NCBI GenBank assembly: GCA_036490475.1
Contig: DASXDT010000006.1
Coordinates: 186,001 to 250,000 of the forward strand
Reading direction: 5' to 3'
From: Candidatus Tumulicola sp.
GTDB taxonomy: Bacteria; Vulcanimicrobiota; Vulcanimicrobiia; Vulcanimicrobiales; Vulcanimicrobiaceae
DNA: 64,000 bases
The notes beneath the pieces were generated by a model that was given only the letters and a program-made list of their open reading frames with translations, had not been told where the DNA came from and did not search any database. Within the stretch, counting starts at the first letter, position 1; every line of letters starts with the position of its first letter. The position numbers were made by a program, and so were the translations under genes. Below, piece by piece: positions 44,119-51,241 of the stretch.

Positions 44119-44425
44119 GAGCCACTTCCCCACCGGGGTCCGCGTCGTGGAACGTGCCACGTTTGGCGCGATCGTCGAGTTCGAGATCGTCGAGCAAGTA
44201 GTACACGATCTTGCGGTCCGCAAAGCCGACCTTGGCGAGCGATCGACCGCCGATCTCGACGACCTCGTGAATGTGGCCTTCGCGCCCGGCGTACTCGTAG
44301 TTGACCGCCGTGTAGTTGGCGTCGCCGGCCTTCGGATGCGGGATCGCGCGGACGCCGCGCAGCGGCGTTCGATGCCTATGCATGCGTTCGAGGTTCGCCG
44401 CGGTGCGGTGCGAAGCATCGCACAT
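44108..44425 (-). CDS. small protein of unknown function
   Basis: This roughly 105-residue (or 91-residue, if begun at the internal ATG 44381-44383) soluble protein has an N-terminal basic part and an ordered C-terminal part (YTAVNYEYAGREGHIHEVVEIGG, RKIVYYLLDDLELDDRAKRG). I do not recognise it. With the ATG at 44423-44425 its start codon shares a CATG with the start of the divergent gamma-carbonic-anhydrase gene. Coding looks genuine because the amino-acid composition is balanced and acidic near the end. Confidence 0.55.
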   Translation of the reverse strand: MCDASHRTAANLERMHRHRTPLRGVRAIPHPKAGDANYTAVNYEYAGREGHIHEVVEIGGRSLAKVGFADRKIVYYLLDDLELDDRAKRGTFHDADPGGEVAPTA

Positions 44426-44966
44426 GCTGATTCCCTTTAACGGCAAGCGGCCGCAGATCGATCCTTCGGCGTTTATCGCCCCAACCGCGGTCCTCATCGG
44501 CGACGTCGTCGTCGGCCCGCAGGCAAGCATCTGGTTCGGCGCCGTGCTGCGCGGCGACAACGGTCCGATTCGTATCGGCGCCCGCACGTCGGTTCAAGAT
44601 AACGCGGTCGTGCACGTCAGCGAGCACGGTGGCACGTACGTCGGCGACGACGTCACCGTCGGACACGCCGTGGTAATGGAAGATTGCACGATCGGGCAAC
44701 ACGCCTTGATTGGCAGCAACGCGACGCTATTGAACGGCTGCCGGATCGGCGAAGGCGCCTTGATCGCTGCCGGCAGTGTGGTCGGCGAACGCGCAGAGAT
44801 TCCCGATGCCATGCTGGCGGCCGGCGCGCCGGCCGTCGTCAAGAAACGCATCGAAGGCGAAGCCGCGCATTGGATCGAGATTTCGGCCGGCGAATACGTC
44901 AAACTCTCGCGCACGTACTTGGCGCAGAATATCGGTACGCTCGAGGATCAGGAAACGCGGCTGTAA
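44424..44966 (+). CDS. gamma-carbonic anhydrase family protein (YrdA-like)
   Basis: The 180-residue left-handed beta-helix protein carries the family segments WFGAVLRGDNGPIRIG, QDNAVVHVS, VTVGHAVVMEDCTIG and PAVVKKRIEGE. Zinc in this family is held by three histidines, one after NAVV/SVLH, one in TVGH, and one in the LHGC motif. Here the third position reads MEDC, so the usual metal site is incomplete, although two histidines remain. It may be an acyltransferase-like or structural homologue, not an active carbonic anhydrase. A C-terminal helix (ISAGEYVKLSRTYLAQN) is normal. Confidence 0.85.
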   Translation: MLIPFNGKRPQIDPSAFIAPTAVLIGDVVVGPQASIWFGAVLRGDNGPIRIGARTSVQDNAVVHVSEHGGTYVGDDVTVGHAVVMEDCTIGQHALIGSNATLLNGCRIGEGALIAAGSVVGERAEIPDAMLAAGAPAVVKKRIEGEAAHWIEISAGEYVKLSRTYLAQNIGTLEDQETRL

Positions 44967-44980
44967 ACTCGGCCGGCGGT

Positions 44981-46360
44981 TTATGCGGCGGGGTAGTGCG
45001 AATCGTCGCCGTACGGAACGAACAGCGTGAACTCGCGCTGGAAACGCAGCTTGACGGTGCCGGTCGGGCCGTTGCGGTGTTTGGCGATGATAAACTCAGT
45101 TAGCTCGGGATCCGGGCACTCGGGCTTGTAATAGCCTTCGCGGAACAAGAACGCGACGACGTCGGACTCTTGTTCGATCGATCCCGAATCGCGAAGGTCC
45201 GATAGCATCGGGCGTTTGCCGGTATCGGAGCGGCTTTCGACCGCACGGTTCAGCTGCGCCAGCGCCACGATTGGAACTTTCAGTTCTTTGGCGGTCACTT
45301 TGAGCGTGCGGCAGATATCCGACAGTTCTTCGTTACGATTGACGTTGCGCGATGTCACCGCCGGACGCATCAACTGCAGATAGTCGACGAAGATCGCCCC
45401 TAAAGCTCCTTCGGCCGACTTCTTGAGGACGCGGCACCTATTGCGTAAATCCGATACGCTGAGCGCACCCATGTCGTCGAGGTAGATCGGCAACTGGTCG
45501 AGGCCTTCCATCGCCCGCGAGATCGACTCCCACTGATGCGGTTTGATATTCCCGCGCCGCATATCGTTCATCGAAATGCGCGCTTCCGAACAGATCAGTC
45601 GTTGGATCAGCTCGTTGTTCGACATCTCGAGCGAGAAAAACGCGACCGGCTGGTTCGAGTCGCGAGCCGCCGCCACCGCCATATTGAGCGCGAACGACGT
45701 CTTGCCCATGCCCGGGCGGGCTGCGACGATAACGAAGTTCCCCGGCTGAAAACCGGTCGTCATCGCATCGATGTCCGGAAACCCGGACGTCAAACCGATA
45801 CGGTCGCCGCGCTGGTGATACAGGTGATCGATGCTGTCGAAGGCTTCTTTCAGGAGATCGCGGACCGGCTTGAAATCCTTCGTGCCGCGCTCTTCGCCGA
45901 TCGCATAGATCAGTTGCTGCGCGCGATCCAGCGACGCCGCAACGTCCTCTTCGCCTTCGTAACCGAGTTTGGTGACTTGCGTGCCGGCCCCGATCAACGC
46001 GCGCAGTGCGGCTTTCTCGTGCACGATCGTGGCGTAATAGCGCGCCGATGCCGCCGACTGAACCGTGTCCATCAGCGAACTGATATACGGCACCCCACCG
46101 ACGCGTTCGAGCGTGCCGCGCTGGCGCAGTTCTTCGCTGACGGTAATCTTGTCGATCGGTTCGTCGCGCTCGAACAAGTACACGAGCACGGCAAAAATCG
46201 ATTCGTGCACGTGTGCGTAGAAATCGCCCGGACGTACGAGTTGCCCGACTTCACCCAGCATCTCTTTGTCGACGAGAATCGAACCCAACACTGCCATCTC
46301 CGCCTCAATGTTGTGCGGCGGAATGCGGTCGATCGGAGTGGGCGACGGTTGTGCGGTCAT
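44981..46360 (-). CDS. dnaB: replicative DNA helicase DnaB
   Basis: This 459-residue hexameric helicase unwinds DNA at the replication fork. The N-terminal primase-binding domain starts RIPPHNIEAEMAVLGSIL; the RecA-like domain has Walker A ARPGMGKTS with K220, Walker B IFVDYLQLM and the LSDLRDSGSIEQESDVV segment. No intein interrupts it. The ATG at 46358-46360 overlaps the Lon stop as ATGA, which places a protease gene between the L9 gene and dnaB in one operon. Confidence 0.96.
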   Translation of the reverse strand: MTAQPSPTPIDRIPPHNIEAEMAVLGSILVDKEMLGEVGQLVRPGDFYAHVHESIFAVLVYLFERDEPIDKITVSEELRQRGTLERVGGVPYISSLMDTVQSAASARYYATIVHEKAALRALIGAGTQVTKLGYEGEEDVAASLDRAQQLIYAIGEERGTKDFKPVRDLLKEAFDSIDHLYHQRGDRIGLTSGFPDIDAMTTGFQPGNFVIVAARPGMGKTSFALNMAVAAARDSNQPVAFFSLEMSNNELIQRLICSEARISMNDMRRGNIKPHQWESISRAMEGLDQLPIYLDDMGALSVSDLRNRCRVLKKSAEGALGAIFVDYLQLMRPAVTSRNVNRNEELSDICRTLKVTAKELKVPIVALAQLNRAVESRSDTGKRPMLSDLRDSGSIEQESDVVAFLFREGYYKPECPDPELTEFIIAKHRNGPTGTVKLRFQREFTLFVPYGDDSHYPAA

Positions 46361-48333
46361 GGACGACGTGCGATCTTCCGGCGGGTCGCCGGTGAATGCC
46401 TTGTGGAACGCTTGTTCATATTCAGTTCGCGCAAGACGTATTCCACATCGGGCACGGGTACGACGTCGAGACCGGCCATCGTTGCATCGACCTCGCGCGC
46501 GTTTTCACGTGGAATCACGACTCGTCGCATCCCGGCTTGTCGAGCCGCGTATAATTTTTCGACGATACCTCCGACGCCCCGAACCTTTCCTTGAATCGAC
46601 AACTCGCCGGTGACCGCGACGTCTTGCGGCATAGGCGCTTTCAGGATTGCGGAATACAGCGCCAGAAAGATCGCCAACCCGGCCGACGGCCCGTCGATAT
46701 TACCGCCGCCCACGATGTTGATGTGCAGATCGAAGTTCGCCGTGTCGATTCCGACGAACGTTCGCAATACGCTGGTCGCATTAAACACCGAGTCTTTGGC
46801 CATCGAACCGGCGGTGTCGTTAAAACGCACCGTGCCCTTGCCGGGAGCGCTCGCGGTAAACGCGACGGCTTCGATCTCGATGAGGCTTCCGAGATAGTGC
46901 AACACACCCAGACCGAACGTCTTGCCGATTTCGCGCACGGCTCGCGCCTTGACCGGCGTGTGCTGCAGCAAACGGCTCGTCTGCGCCACAGATGTCACGT
47001 CGTCTTCGGTAATCGCCGGCGCCGCCGGCTTTGCGCCCTCGGCGGCTTTCGCCGGTCGCGAACGATAGAGTGCTTGGCCGTACGCATCGGCCACGAGCTG
47101 CACGGCTTTGCGGCCCTCGATCGTATACGACGCGATCGCGCGGGGCACGCCCCGAGTCGCGCGCGCGCCCAAGCGCTTGACCGCGCCTTGCACGATCGAA
47201 ACGACTTGGTGCTGCGTGAGCGGCGAGAAAAATACTTCTGCGCAGCGCGACCGTATGGCCGGGTCGATGTCGTCGGGCTCGCGGGTCGTAGCCCCGATCA
47301 AAATGAAGTCGGCCGGAGCACCGTCGCGGAACAGGCGTTTGACGTACTCCGGGACGTTGGTGGCGCTCTCGTCGTAGTACGACGACTCGAACATCACGCG
47401 ACGATCTTCGAGTACTTTGAGCAGACGCAGTTGCAGCGCGGCATCCATCTCGCCGATCTCGTCGATGAACAGCACGCCGCCGTGGGCGCGGGTCACCAGG
47501 CCGAGCTTGGGTTCGGGAATGCCGCCCTCGGCAAACTCGCGCCGGCTGCCTTGATAGATCGGGTCGTGGACGCTGCCCAGCAACGGATTCACCGTTTCGC
47601 GCGGATCCCAACGCAGCGTCGTACCGCTGGCCTCCACGAACGGCGCGTTCTTACCGAACGGCGTTTGCGGACGGGCTTTGGCGGCTTCCAACGCCAGCCG
47701 CGCGACCGTGGTCTTTCCGACGCCGGGCGGGCCGTAGAGCAATACGTGCTGGGGAAACGGCGAGCTGATCTTTGCAAGCAGCGCGCGCACCGCGGCTTCT
47801 TGTCCAACGATGTCGCGCAAATTCTGCGGGCGTAACTGGCGCAATGCCGACGCTGCGAGCGGTCGCTGGGACAACGCGTCGAGCTCGGCGAGTTTGGCTT
47901 GCGTCGCGGGCGTTTCCGGACCGCCGCTTTCCCGCAACGCTTCGAGCTTGAGGTCTTTGACGTACTCTTCGTGCCGTTGCGCCAACTTTTCGGTGACGCG
48001 TTTTTCCAACGCGTCCTCGGCGTTGCGCTGCGCCATCGTGTCCGCCATCGCGTCTTCGATTTCCGCGATGGCTTTGCGCTGTTGGGCGCGCGTGGTTGCA
48101 CGCTCCAGCGTCGGGTCTTCAAAGACCAGGCGCTGCAGCGCGCACAGGCGATCGGGGAGGTTGGCGGAGCGCATCATGCGCAAAGCGTTCACTTTGCCGG
48201 CGCGCAGGACGACCTTATCCTGTCCCAACACCGACGCGAGCATGTCGTATAGGGCCGTTACGTAACGGCCCAGCTCGTCTTCAACGCCGAATTTCCGGCG
48301 GAAGCGCGACGCGTAATGCGATGCGTCCGGCAC
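46357..48333 (-). CDS. lon: Lon-family ATP-dependent protease (LonB/LonC-like)
   Basis: This 658-residue soluble protein has an N-terminal helical region, an AAA+ domain with Walker A YGPPGVGKTT (K207) and Walker B GVLFIDEIGEM, and a C-terminal Lon protease domain. The catalytic dyad is S550 in GGGNIDGPSAGLA and K593 in GIVEKLYAARQ, spaced by 43 residues as in Lon. It lacks the large N-terminal substrate domain of LonA and no membrane segment is obvious, so it resembles bacterial LonB (YsxF-like) or LonC. It starts with GTG 48331-48333 and is coupled to dnaB. Confidence 0.9.
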   Translation of the reverse strand: MPDASHYASRFRRKFGVEDELGRYVTALYDMLASVLGQDKVVLRAGKVNALRMMRSANLPDRLCALQRLVFEDPTLERATTRAQQRKAIAEIEDAMADTMAQRNAEDALEKRVTEKLAQRHEEYVKDLKLEALRESGGPETPATQAKLAELDALSQRPLAASALRQLRPQNLRDIVGQEAAVRALLAKISSPFPQHVLLYGPPGVGKTTVARLALEAAKARPQTPFGKNAPFVEASGTTLRWDPRETVNPLLGSVHDPIYQGSRREFAEGGIPEPKLGLVTRAHGGVLFIDEIGEMDAALQLRLLKVLEDRRVMFESSYYDESATNVPEYVKRLFRDGAPADFILIGATTREPDDIDPAIRSRCAEVFFSPLTQHQVVSIVQGAVKRLGARATRGVPRAIASYTIEGRKAVQLVADAYGQALYRSRPAKAAEGAKPAAPAITEDDVTSVAQTSRLLQHTPVKARAVREIGKTFGLGVLHYLGSLIEIEAVAFTASAPGKGTVRFNDTAGSMAKDSVFNATSVLRTFVGIDTANFDLHINIVGGGNIDGPSAGLAIFLALYSAILKAPMPQDVAVTGELSIQGKVRGVGGIVEKLYAARQAGMRRVVIPRENAREVDATMAGLDVVPVPDVEYVLRELNMNKRSTRHSPATRRKIARRP

Positions 48334-48342
48334 GGCCTTCGA

Positions 48343-48789
48343 TTACATCGAGACGACGTCGACCGTCGCTTTGGCGGTTACGTTCTTGTGCAAACGAATC
48401 TCGACCGGGTACGAACCCAACGCCTTAATGGACGTGATCAGCTCGATCTTATGCTTATCGATTGCGACGTCGAGGGACTCTGCGATCGCGGTCGCGACGT
48501 CGGCGTTCGTTACCGTGCCGAACAAACGGCCGTTGCCGCCCGCCTTGGCTTTGACGGCGACTTTAGCGGTCTCGAGGCGCTTTGCGAGCTCCTTGGCATC
48601 GGATAATGCCATCTCGTCGCGACGCCGCTGCGCCTGCTGCTGCGAACCCAGCTTTGCCAATGCGCCCTTATCGGCTTCGATGCCGAGCTTGCGTGGTACC
48701 AAGTAGTTGCGTGCGTACCCCTCGGCGACATCGACGATAGCGCCTTTTTTGCCGAGCGCCGATACGTCGGCCAATAAAATGAGCTTCAC
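48343..48789 (-). CDS. rplI: 50S ribosomal protein L9
   Basis: This 148-residue protein starts at GTG 48787-48789 (KLILLADVSALGKKGAIVDVAEGYARNYLVPR) and shows the typical long central helix and C-terminal domain ending VDVVSM. It binds 23S rRNA near the L1 stalk region. It lies directly after rpsR with six bases between, matching the conserved S18-L9 order, but rpsF and ssb are not upstream. Confidence 0.97.
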   Translation of the reverse strand: MKLILLADVSALGKKGAIVDVAEGYARNYLVPRKLGIEADKGALAKLGSQQQAQRRRDEMALSDAKELAKRLETAKVAVKAKAGGNGRLFGTVTNADVATAIAESLDVAIDKHKIELITSIKALGSYPVEIRLHKNVTAKATVDVVSM

Positions 48790-48795
48790 TCGCCG

Positions 48796-49044
48796 CTACT
48801 CCGAAACGTAGGGAAGGAACGCGATGATCCGAGCGCGCTTGATTGCGACGGTCAACAAGCGTTGGTGCTTGGCACAGTTTCCGGATATGCGTCGCGGCAC
48901 GATCTTGCCGCGCTCGGAAACGTATTTTTTAAGGCGGTTGATTTCGCGATATCCGATATCGATTACGCGGTCCGCGCAAAATTGGCACGGCTTGCGCTTG
49001 GGGCGCCGGTCTTTGACGGCGCGTTTCGTCCTGCTGGTAGCCAT
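48796..49044 (-). CDS. rpsR: 30S ribosomal protein S18, zinc-binding (C+) form
   Basis: This 82-residue protein has the S18 core ([48 protein letters not shown]). It keeps cysteines at 20, 23 and 57 (PCQFCA, GNCAKH), the zinc-ribbon remnants of C+ type S18. The ATG follows GAAAGGACGAACG, a good ribosome-binding site. It is the first gene of the rpsR-rplI-lon-dnaB run. Confidence 0.97.
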   Translation of the reverse strand: MATSRTKRAVKDRRPKRKPCQFCADRVIDIGYREINRLKKYVSERGKIVPRRISGNCAKHQRLLTVAIKRARIIAFLPYVSE

Positions 49045-49264
49045 CGTTCGTCCTTTCGACTAGGTGGTTTTTGGTCGCCGGCGCTCGTTTCGAGCGTTGC
49101 AACCCTAGCCAGGTGACGCATCCTCGCGCCACCACCGGCCGCGGCCGGATTGGGAGGTTGCCCGCGGGCAACAGCGCTCATCCTATCATGTCGGTCACGC
49201 GCGCGCTAGTCGCCGCTATAGCGAACGTGTGTTCGAGCGGCGAGCGGCGGATTCCCGTACGGAG
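49045..49264 (-). other. leader/intergenic region of the S18 operon with nested palindromes
   Basis: The 220 bases between infA and rpsR contain no gene that I can see. They hold CGCTCG-TTT-CGAGCG (49082-49096), CCGGCCGCGGCCGG (49135-49148), the 16-base palindrome GTTGCCCGCGGGCAAC (49157-49172) and CGCTATAGCG (49214-49223). No T-run follows any of them. They may be part of an autoregulated ribosomal-protein leader or a spacer holding the operon promoter. Confidence 0.4.
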
Positions 49265-49582
49265 CTAGTGAGCGCGGCGGGCCTCGCCCGCACGGTAGCG
49301 GTAGACGATGCGCGCTTTTGTGAGGTCATAGGGCGACATTTCGAGCTCTACTCGATCGCCCAGTAGCAGCTTGATCCGATGGCGGCGCAGACGGCCGGCA
49401 ATGTGAGCCAGCACGGTGTGCCCGTTCTCGAGCTCGACAGCAAAGGTTGTGCTCGGAAACACTTGTTTGATGGTCCCGAAAAGCTCCAGCGGAGCTTCTT
49501 TCGAGGTGTCTGGGGCCTGCGGTGTCGATCCGTTATCGGAAGTGCGCCGCGGCCGATTTCTGTTACGCGATGGACGGGCCAA
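49265..49582 (-). CDS. infA: translation initiation factor IF-1 with N-terminal extension
   Basis: Residues about 30-98 are a complete IF-1 OB fold (LELFGTIKQVFPSTTFAVELENGHTVLAHIAGRLRRHRIKLLLGDRVELEMSPYDLTKARIVYRYR). Before it lie about 29 basic, Ser/Pro-rich residues (MARPSRNRNRPRRTSDNGS), which ordinary IF-1 (about 72 residues) lacks. The TTG at 49580-49582 is strongly supported by AGGAG five bases upstream. An internal start at the usual position is not available as ATG. It binds the 30S A site during initiation. Confidence 0.93.
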   Translation of the reverse strand: MARPSRNRNRPRRTSDNGSTPQAPDTSKEAPLELFGTIKQVFPSTTFAVELENGHTVLAHIAGRLRRHRIKLLLGDRVELEMSPYDLTKARIVYRYRAGEARRAH

Positions 49583-49713
49583 ACGTTCTCCTTCTGCTTG
49601 GCAGGAAGCGCCCGTAGTATCTCACAGCGGAGAGCTAGGAACAAGGAGTCGGCCTGGTCGCCGCCTAGGAAAAAATGTTCAGGGTCACTGGAACTATTTC
49701 GAGCGGGATAGTG

Positions 49714-49719
49714 TATAGT
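49714..49719 (+). promoter_or_regulatory. candidate -10 element upstream of the zinc-ribbon gene
   Basis: TATAGT lies about 100 bases before the ATG at 49822 in the 239-base divergent region between infA and this gene. GGAACT about 18 bases upstream (49690-49695) could serve as a -35 of the ECF type, but the match is not strong. GAGGAG at 49804-49809 is the likely ribosome-binding site. Confidence 0.3.
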
Positions 49720-49821
49720 GTTCTGGTTACCAGGTTTCGAAGTCCGCAAAGGTCACGTTCCACGTACTAGCGAGTCGGATCCGGAAAACACAATCACTAC
49801 CCTGAGGAGACTCGTTAGTTA

Positions 49822-50142
49822 ATGTATACCAATGAAATGCTGACCTGCATGGATTGCGGCCGTCAGTTCCCCTTCACCGCCGGCGAGCAAGAGTTCTACG
49901 CCATGAAGGGCTTTACCAATAAGCCGAATCGCTGCACCGACTGCCGCACCGCCCGTAAGGCCGGTCGCTCGCAGAGTGGTGGCGGCGCTGGTGGCTCCGG
50001 CGGCGGCGGCGGAAATCGCGAGATGTTCAAGGCGACCTGCAGCCAATGCGGCGGCGTTGCCGAAGTGCCGTTCCAACCGCGTGGGGATAAGCCGGTTTAC
50101 TGCCGCGACTGTTTCTCGTCGCGTAGCAGCAGCTACCGGTAA
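49822..50142 (+). CDS. zinc-ribbon protein with two CxxC pairs per domain
   Basis: This 106-residue protein has a first zinc ribbon with cysteines at 9, 12, 38 and 41 and a second with 73, 76, 94 and 97, the latter in the CxxC-x17-CxxC arrangement followed by FSSRSSS. A glycine-rich linker (GGGAGGSGGGGG) joins them. The family is known only by signature; its members are assumed to bind nucleic acid or protein partners. The ATG at 49822 is preceded by GAGGAG with a 12-base spacing. Function is not established. Confidence 0.85.
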   Translation: MYTNEMLTCMDCGRQFPFTAGEQEFYAMKGFTNKPNRCTDCRTARKAGRSQSGGGAGGSGGGGGNREMFKATCSQCGGVAEVPFQPRGDKPVYCRDCFSSRSSSYR

Positions 50143-50167
50143 ATAGCTAACCGCTATTAGAGCATCG

Positions 50168-51052
50168 ATGAACGCAGAGGGTCAGCAACCCGCCGGCTCT
50201 CTGTCTCGTCGGCTCACGGGCGGCGCGCTGTTCGGAATCCACCTGGGAGCCCTGGCTATTTTTTGGCCAGGCTTTTTTTGTTGGCCGGCAGTTGCGACGG
50301 GCGCACTCATCGCTTATTGCACCGGCGCACTCGGAATCACGCTGTGCTTCCACCGAACCTTGACGCATCGCAGTCTGCGCTTGCGCAAGCCACTGGAGTA
50401 CCTTCTCGCCGTGTTTGGGACGCTGTCTCTGCAGGGCGATCCCATCCGTTGGGTGGCAGTGCATCGCAAACATCACGCGCATGCCGACCACGATGGAGAT
50501 CCGCACACCATTCAGCGCGGCTTTTGGTGGGCACACTTCGATTGGCTGTACCGCAACAACGTTGCGATGCCGAGCGATGAAGAAATCCGACGCTACGCAC
50601 CCGACCTCGAGGCCGATCCATTTTATCGTGCGCTCGCGTGGTTGGCTCTGCCGTTGCAGCTCGCTTTAGCAGTCGGGCTCTTCTTCATCGGTGGCTGGCC
50701 GTTTGTGGTGTGGGGCGTGTTCGGACGCCTGGTCTTCGCCTATCATTCGACGTGGTTCGTGAACAGCGCGGCCCATATGCTTGGCTATCGCACGTTCCGC
50801 ACGAACGACGAGTCGACCAACTGCTGGTGGGTCGCGCTGCTGTCGTTCGGCGAGGGCTGGCACAACAATCACCACGCGTTTCCGTTTTCGGCGCGTCACG
50901 GATTGCAGTGGTATGAGATCGACATGACGTGGTGGCAAGTGCGCTTTTTGCAGCTCTTGCGATTGGCCGACCGGATCAAAGTTCCAACCGCGGCGATGCA
51001 ACGCAAGCTGTACGTGACACCAGTACAGCGCGACTTGCAAAATGTCGGCTGA
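50168..51052 (+). CDS. acyl-CoA/acyl-lipid delta-9-type fatty acid desaturase
   Basis: This 294-residue membrane di-iron enzyme inserts a cis double bond in fatty acyl chains. The three histidine boxes are HRTLTH, HRKHH and HNNHH in the right order, embedded between hydrophobic helices (residues 20-55 and 155-190). The WFVNSAAHMLG segment also matches the stearoyl-CoA desaturase group. It requires electrons from ferredoxin or cytochrome b5-like partners, none of which is adjacent. Its last bases overlap the small 62-codon gene. Confidence 0.92.
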   Translation: MNAEGQQPAGSLSRRLTGGALFGIHLGALAIFWPGFFCWPAVATGALIAYCTGALGITLCFHRTLTHRSLRLRKPLEYLLAVFGTLSLQGDPIRWVAVHRKHHAHADHDGDPHTIQRGFWWAHFDWLYRNNVAMPSDEEIRRYAPDLEADPFYRALAWLALPLQLALAVGLFFIGGWPFVVWGVFGRLVFAYHSTWFVNSAAHMLGYRTFRTNDESTNCWWVALLSFGEGWHNNHHAFPFSARHGLQWYEIDMTWWQVRFLQLLRLADRIKVPTAAMQRKLYVTPVQRDLQNVG

Positions 51053-51230
51053 CGATTCGAAAGGCGCCCCCCGAAAATCCGGTGGGGCGCGTTCGTGTTA
51101 CAACAAAACCGGCTCCCCGAAGGCCGCGTTCGCGACCAAGAAACTTGCAGAACGTGCGATCCCCGCGAAGAGCGCCGGTTTACGGCCGTACCTGTGCGAA
51201 GATCACGGCTGGCATCTCGGCCACCGCTGA
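51042..51230 (+). CDS. small Cys/His protein (62 residues)
   Basis: The ATG at 51042 overlaps the end of the desaturase gene by 11 bases. The product has an N-terminal Lys/Ser-rich part and a C-terminal LRPYLCEDHGWHLGHR. The pattern of a cysteine, an alanine-rich helix (AFATKKLAERAIPAKSAG) and a terminal WHLGH reminds me of small zinc-binding proteins in actinobacteria and phages. Real expression is likely given the coherent motif, but no function is known. Confidence 0.5.
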   Translation: MSADDSKGAPRKSGGARSCYNKTGSPKAAFATKKLAERAIPAKSAGLRPYLCEDHGWHLGHR

Positions 51231-51241
51231 GGAACTGCTAC

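Noticed and set aside
46591-47835. 414-codon open frame on the + strand
   Set aside because: It mirrors the Lon gene, which has all catalytic motifs on the minus strand; the composition is typical of a shadow frame.
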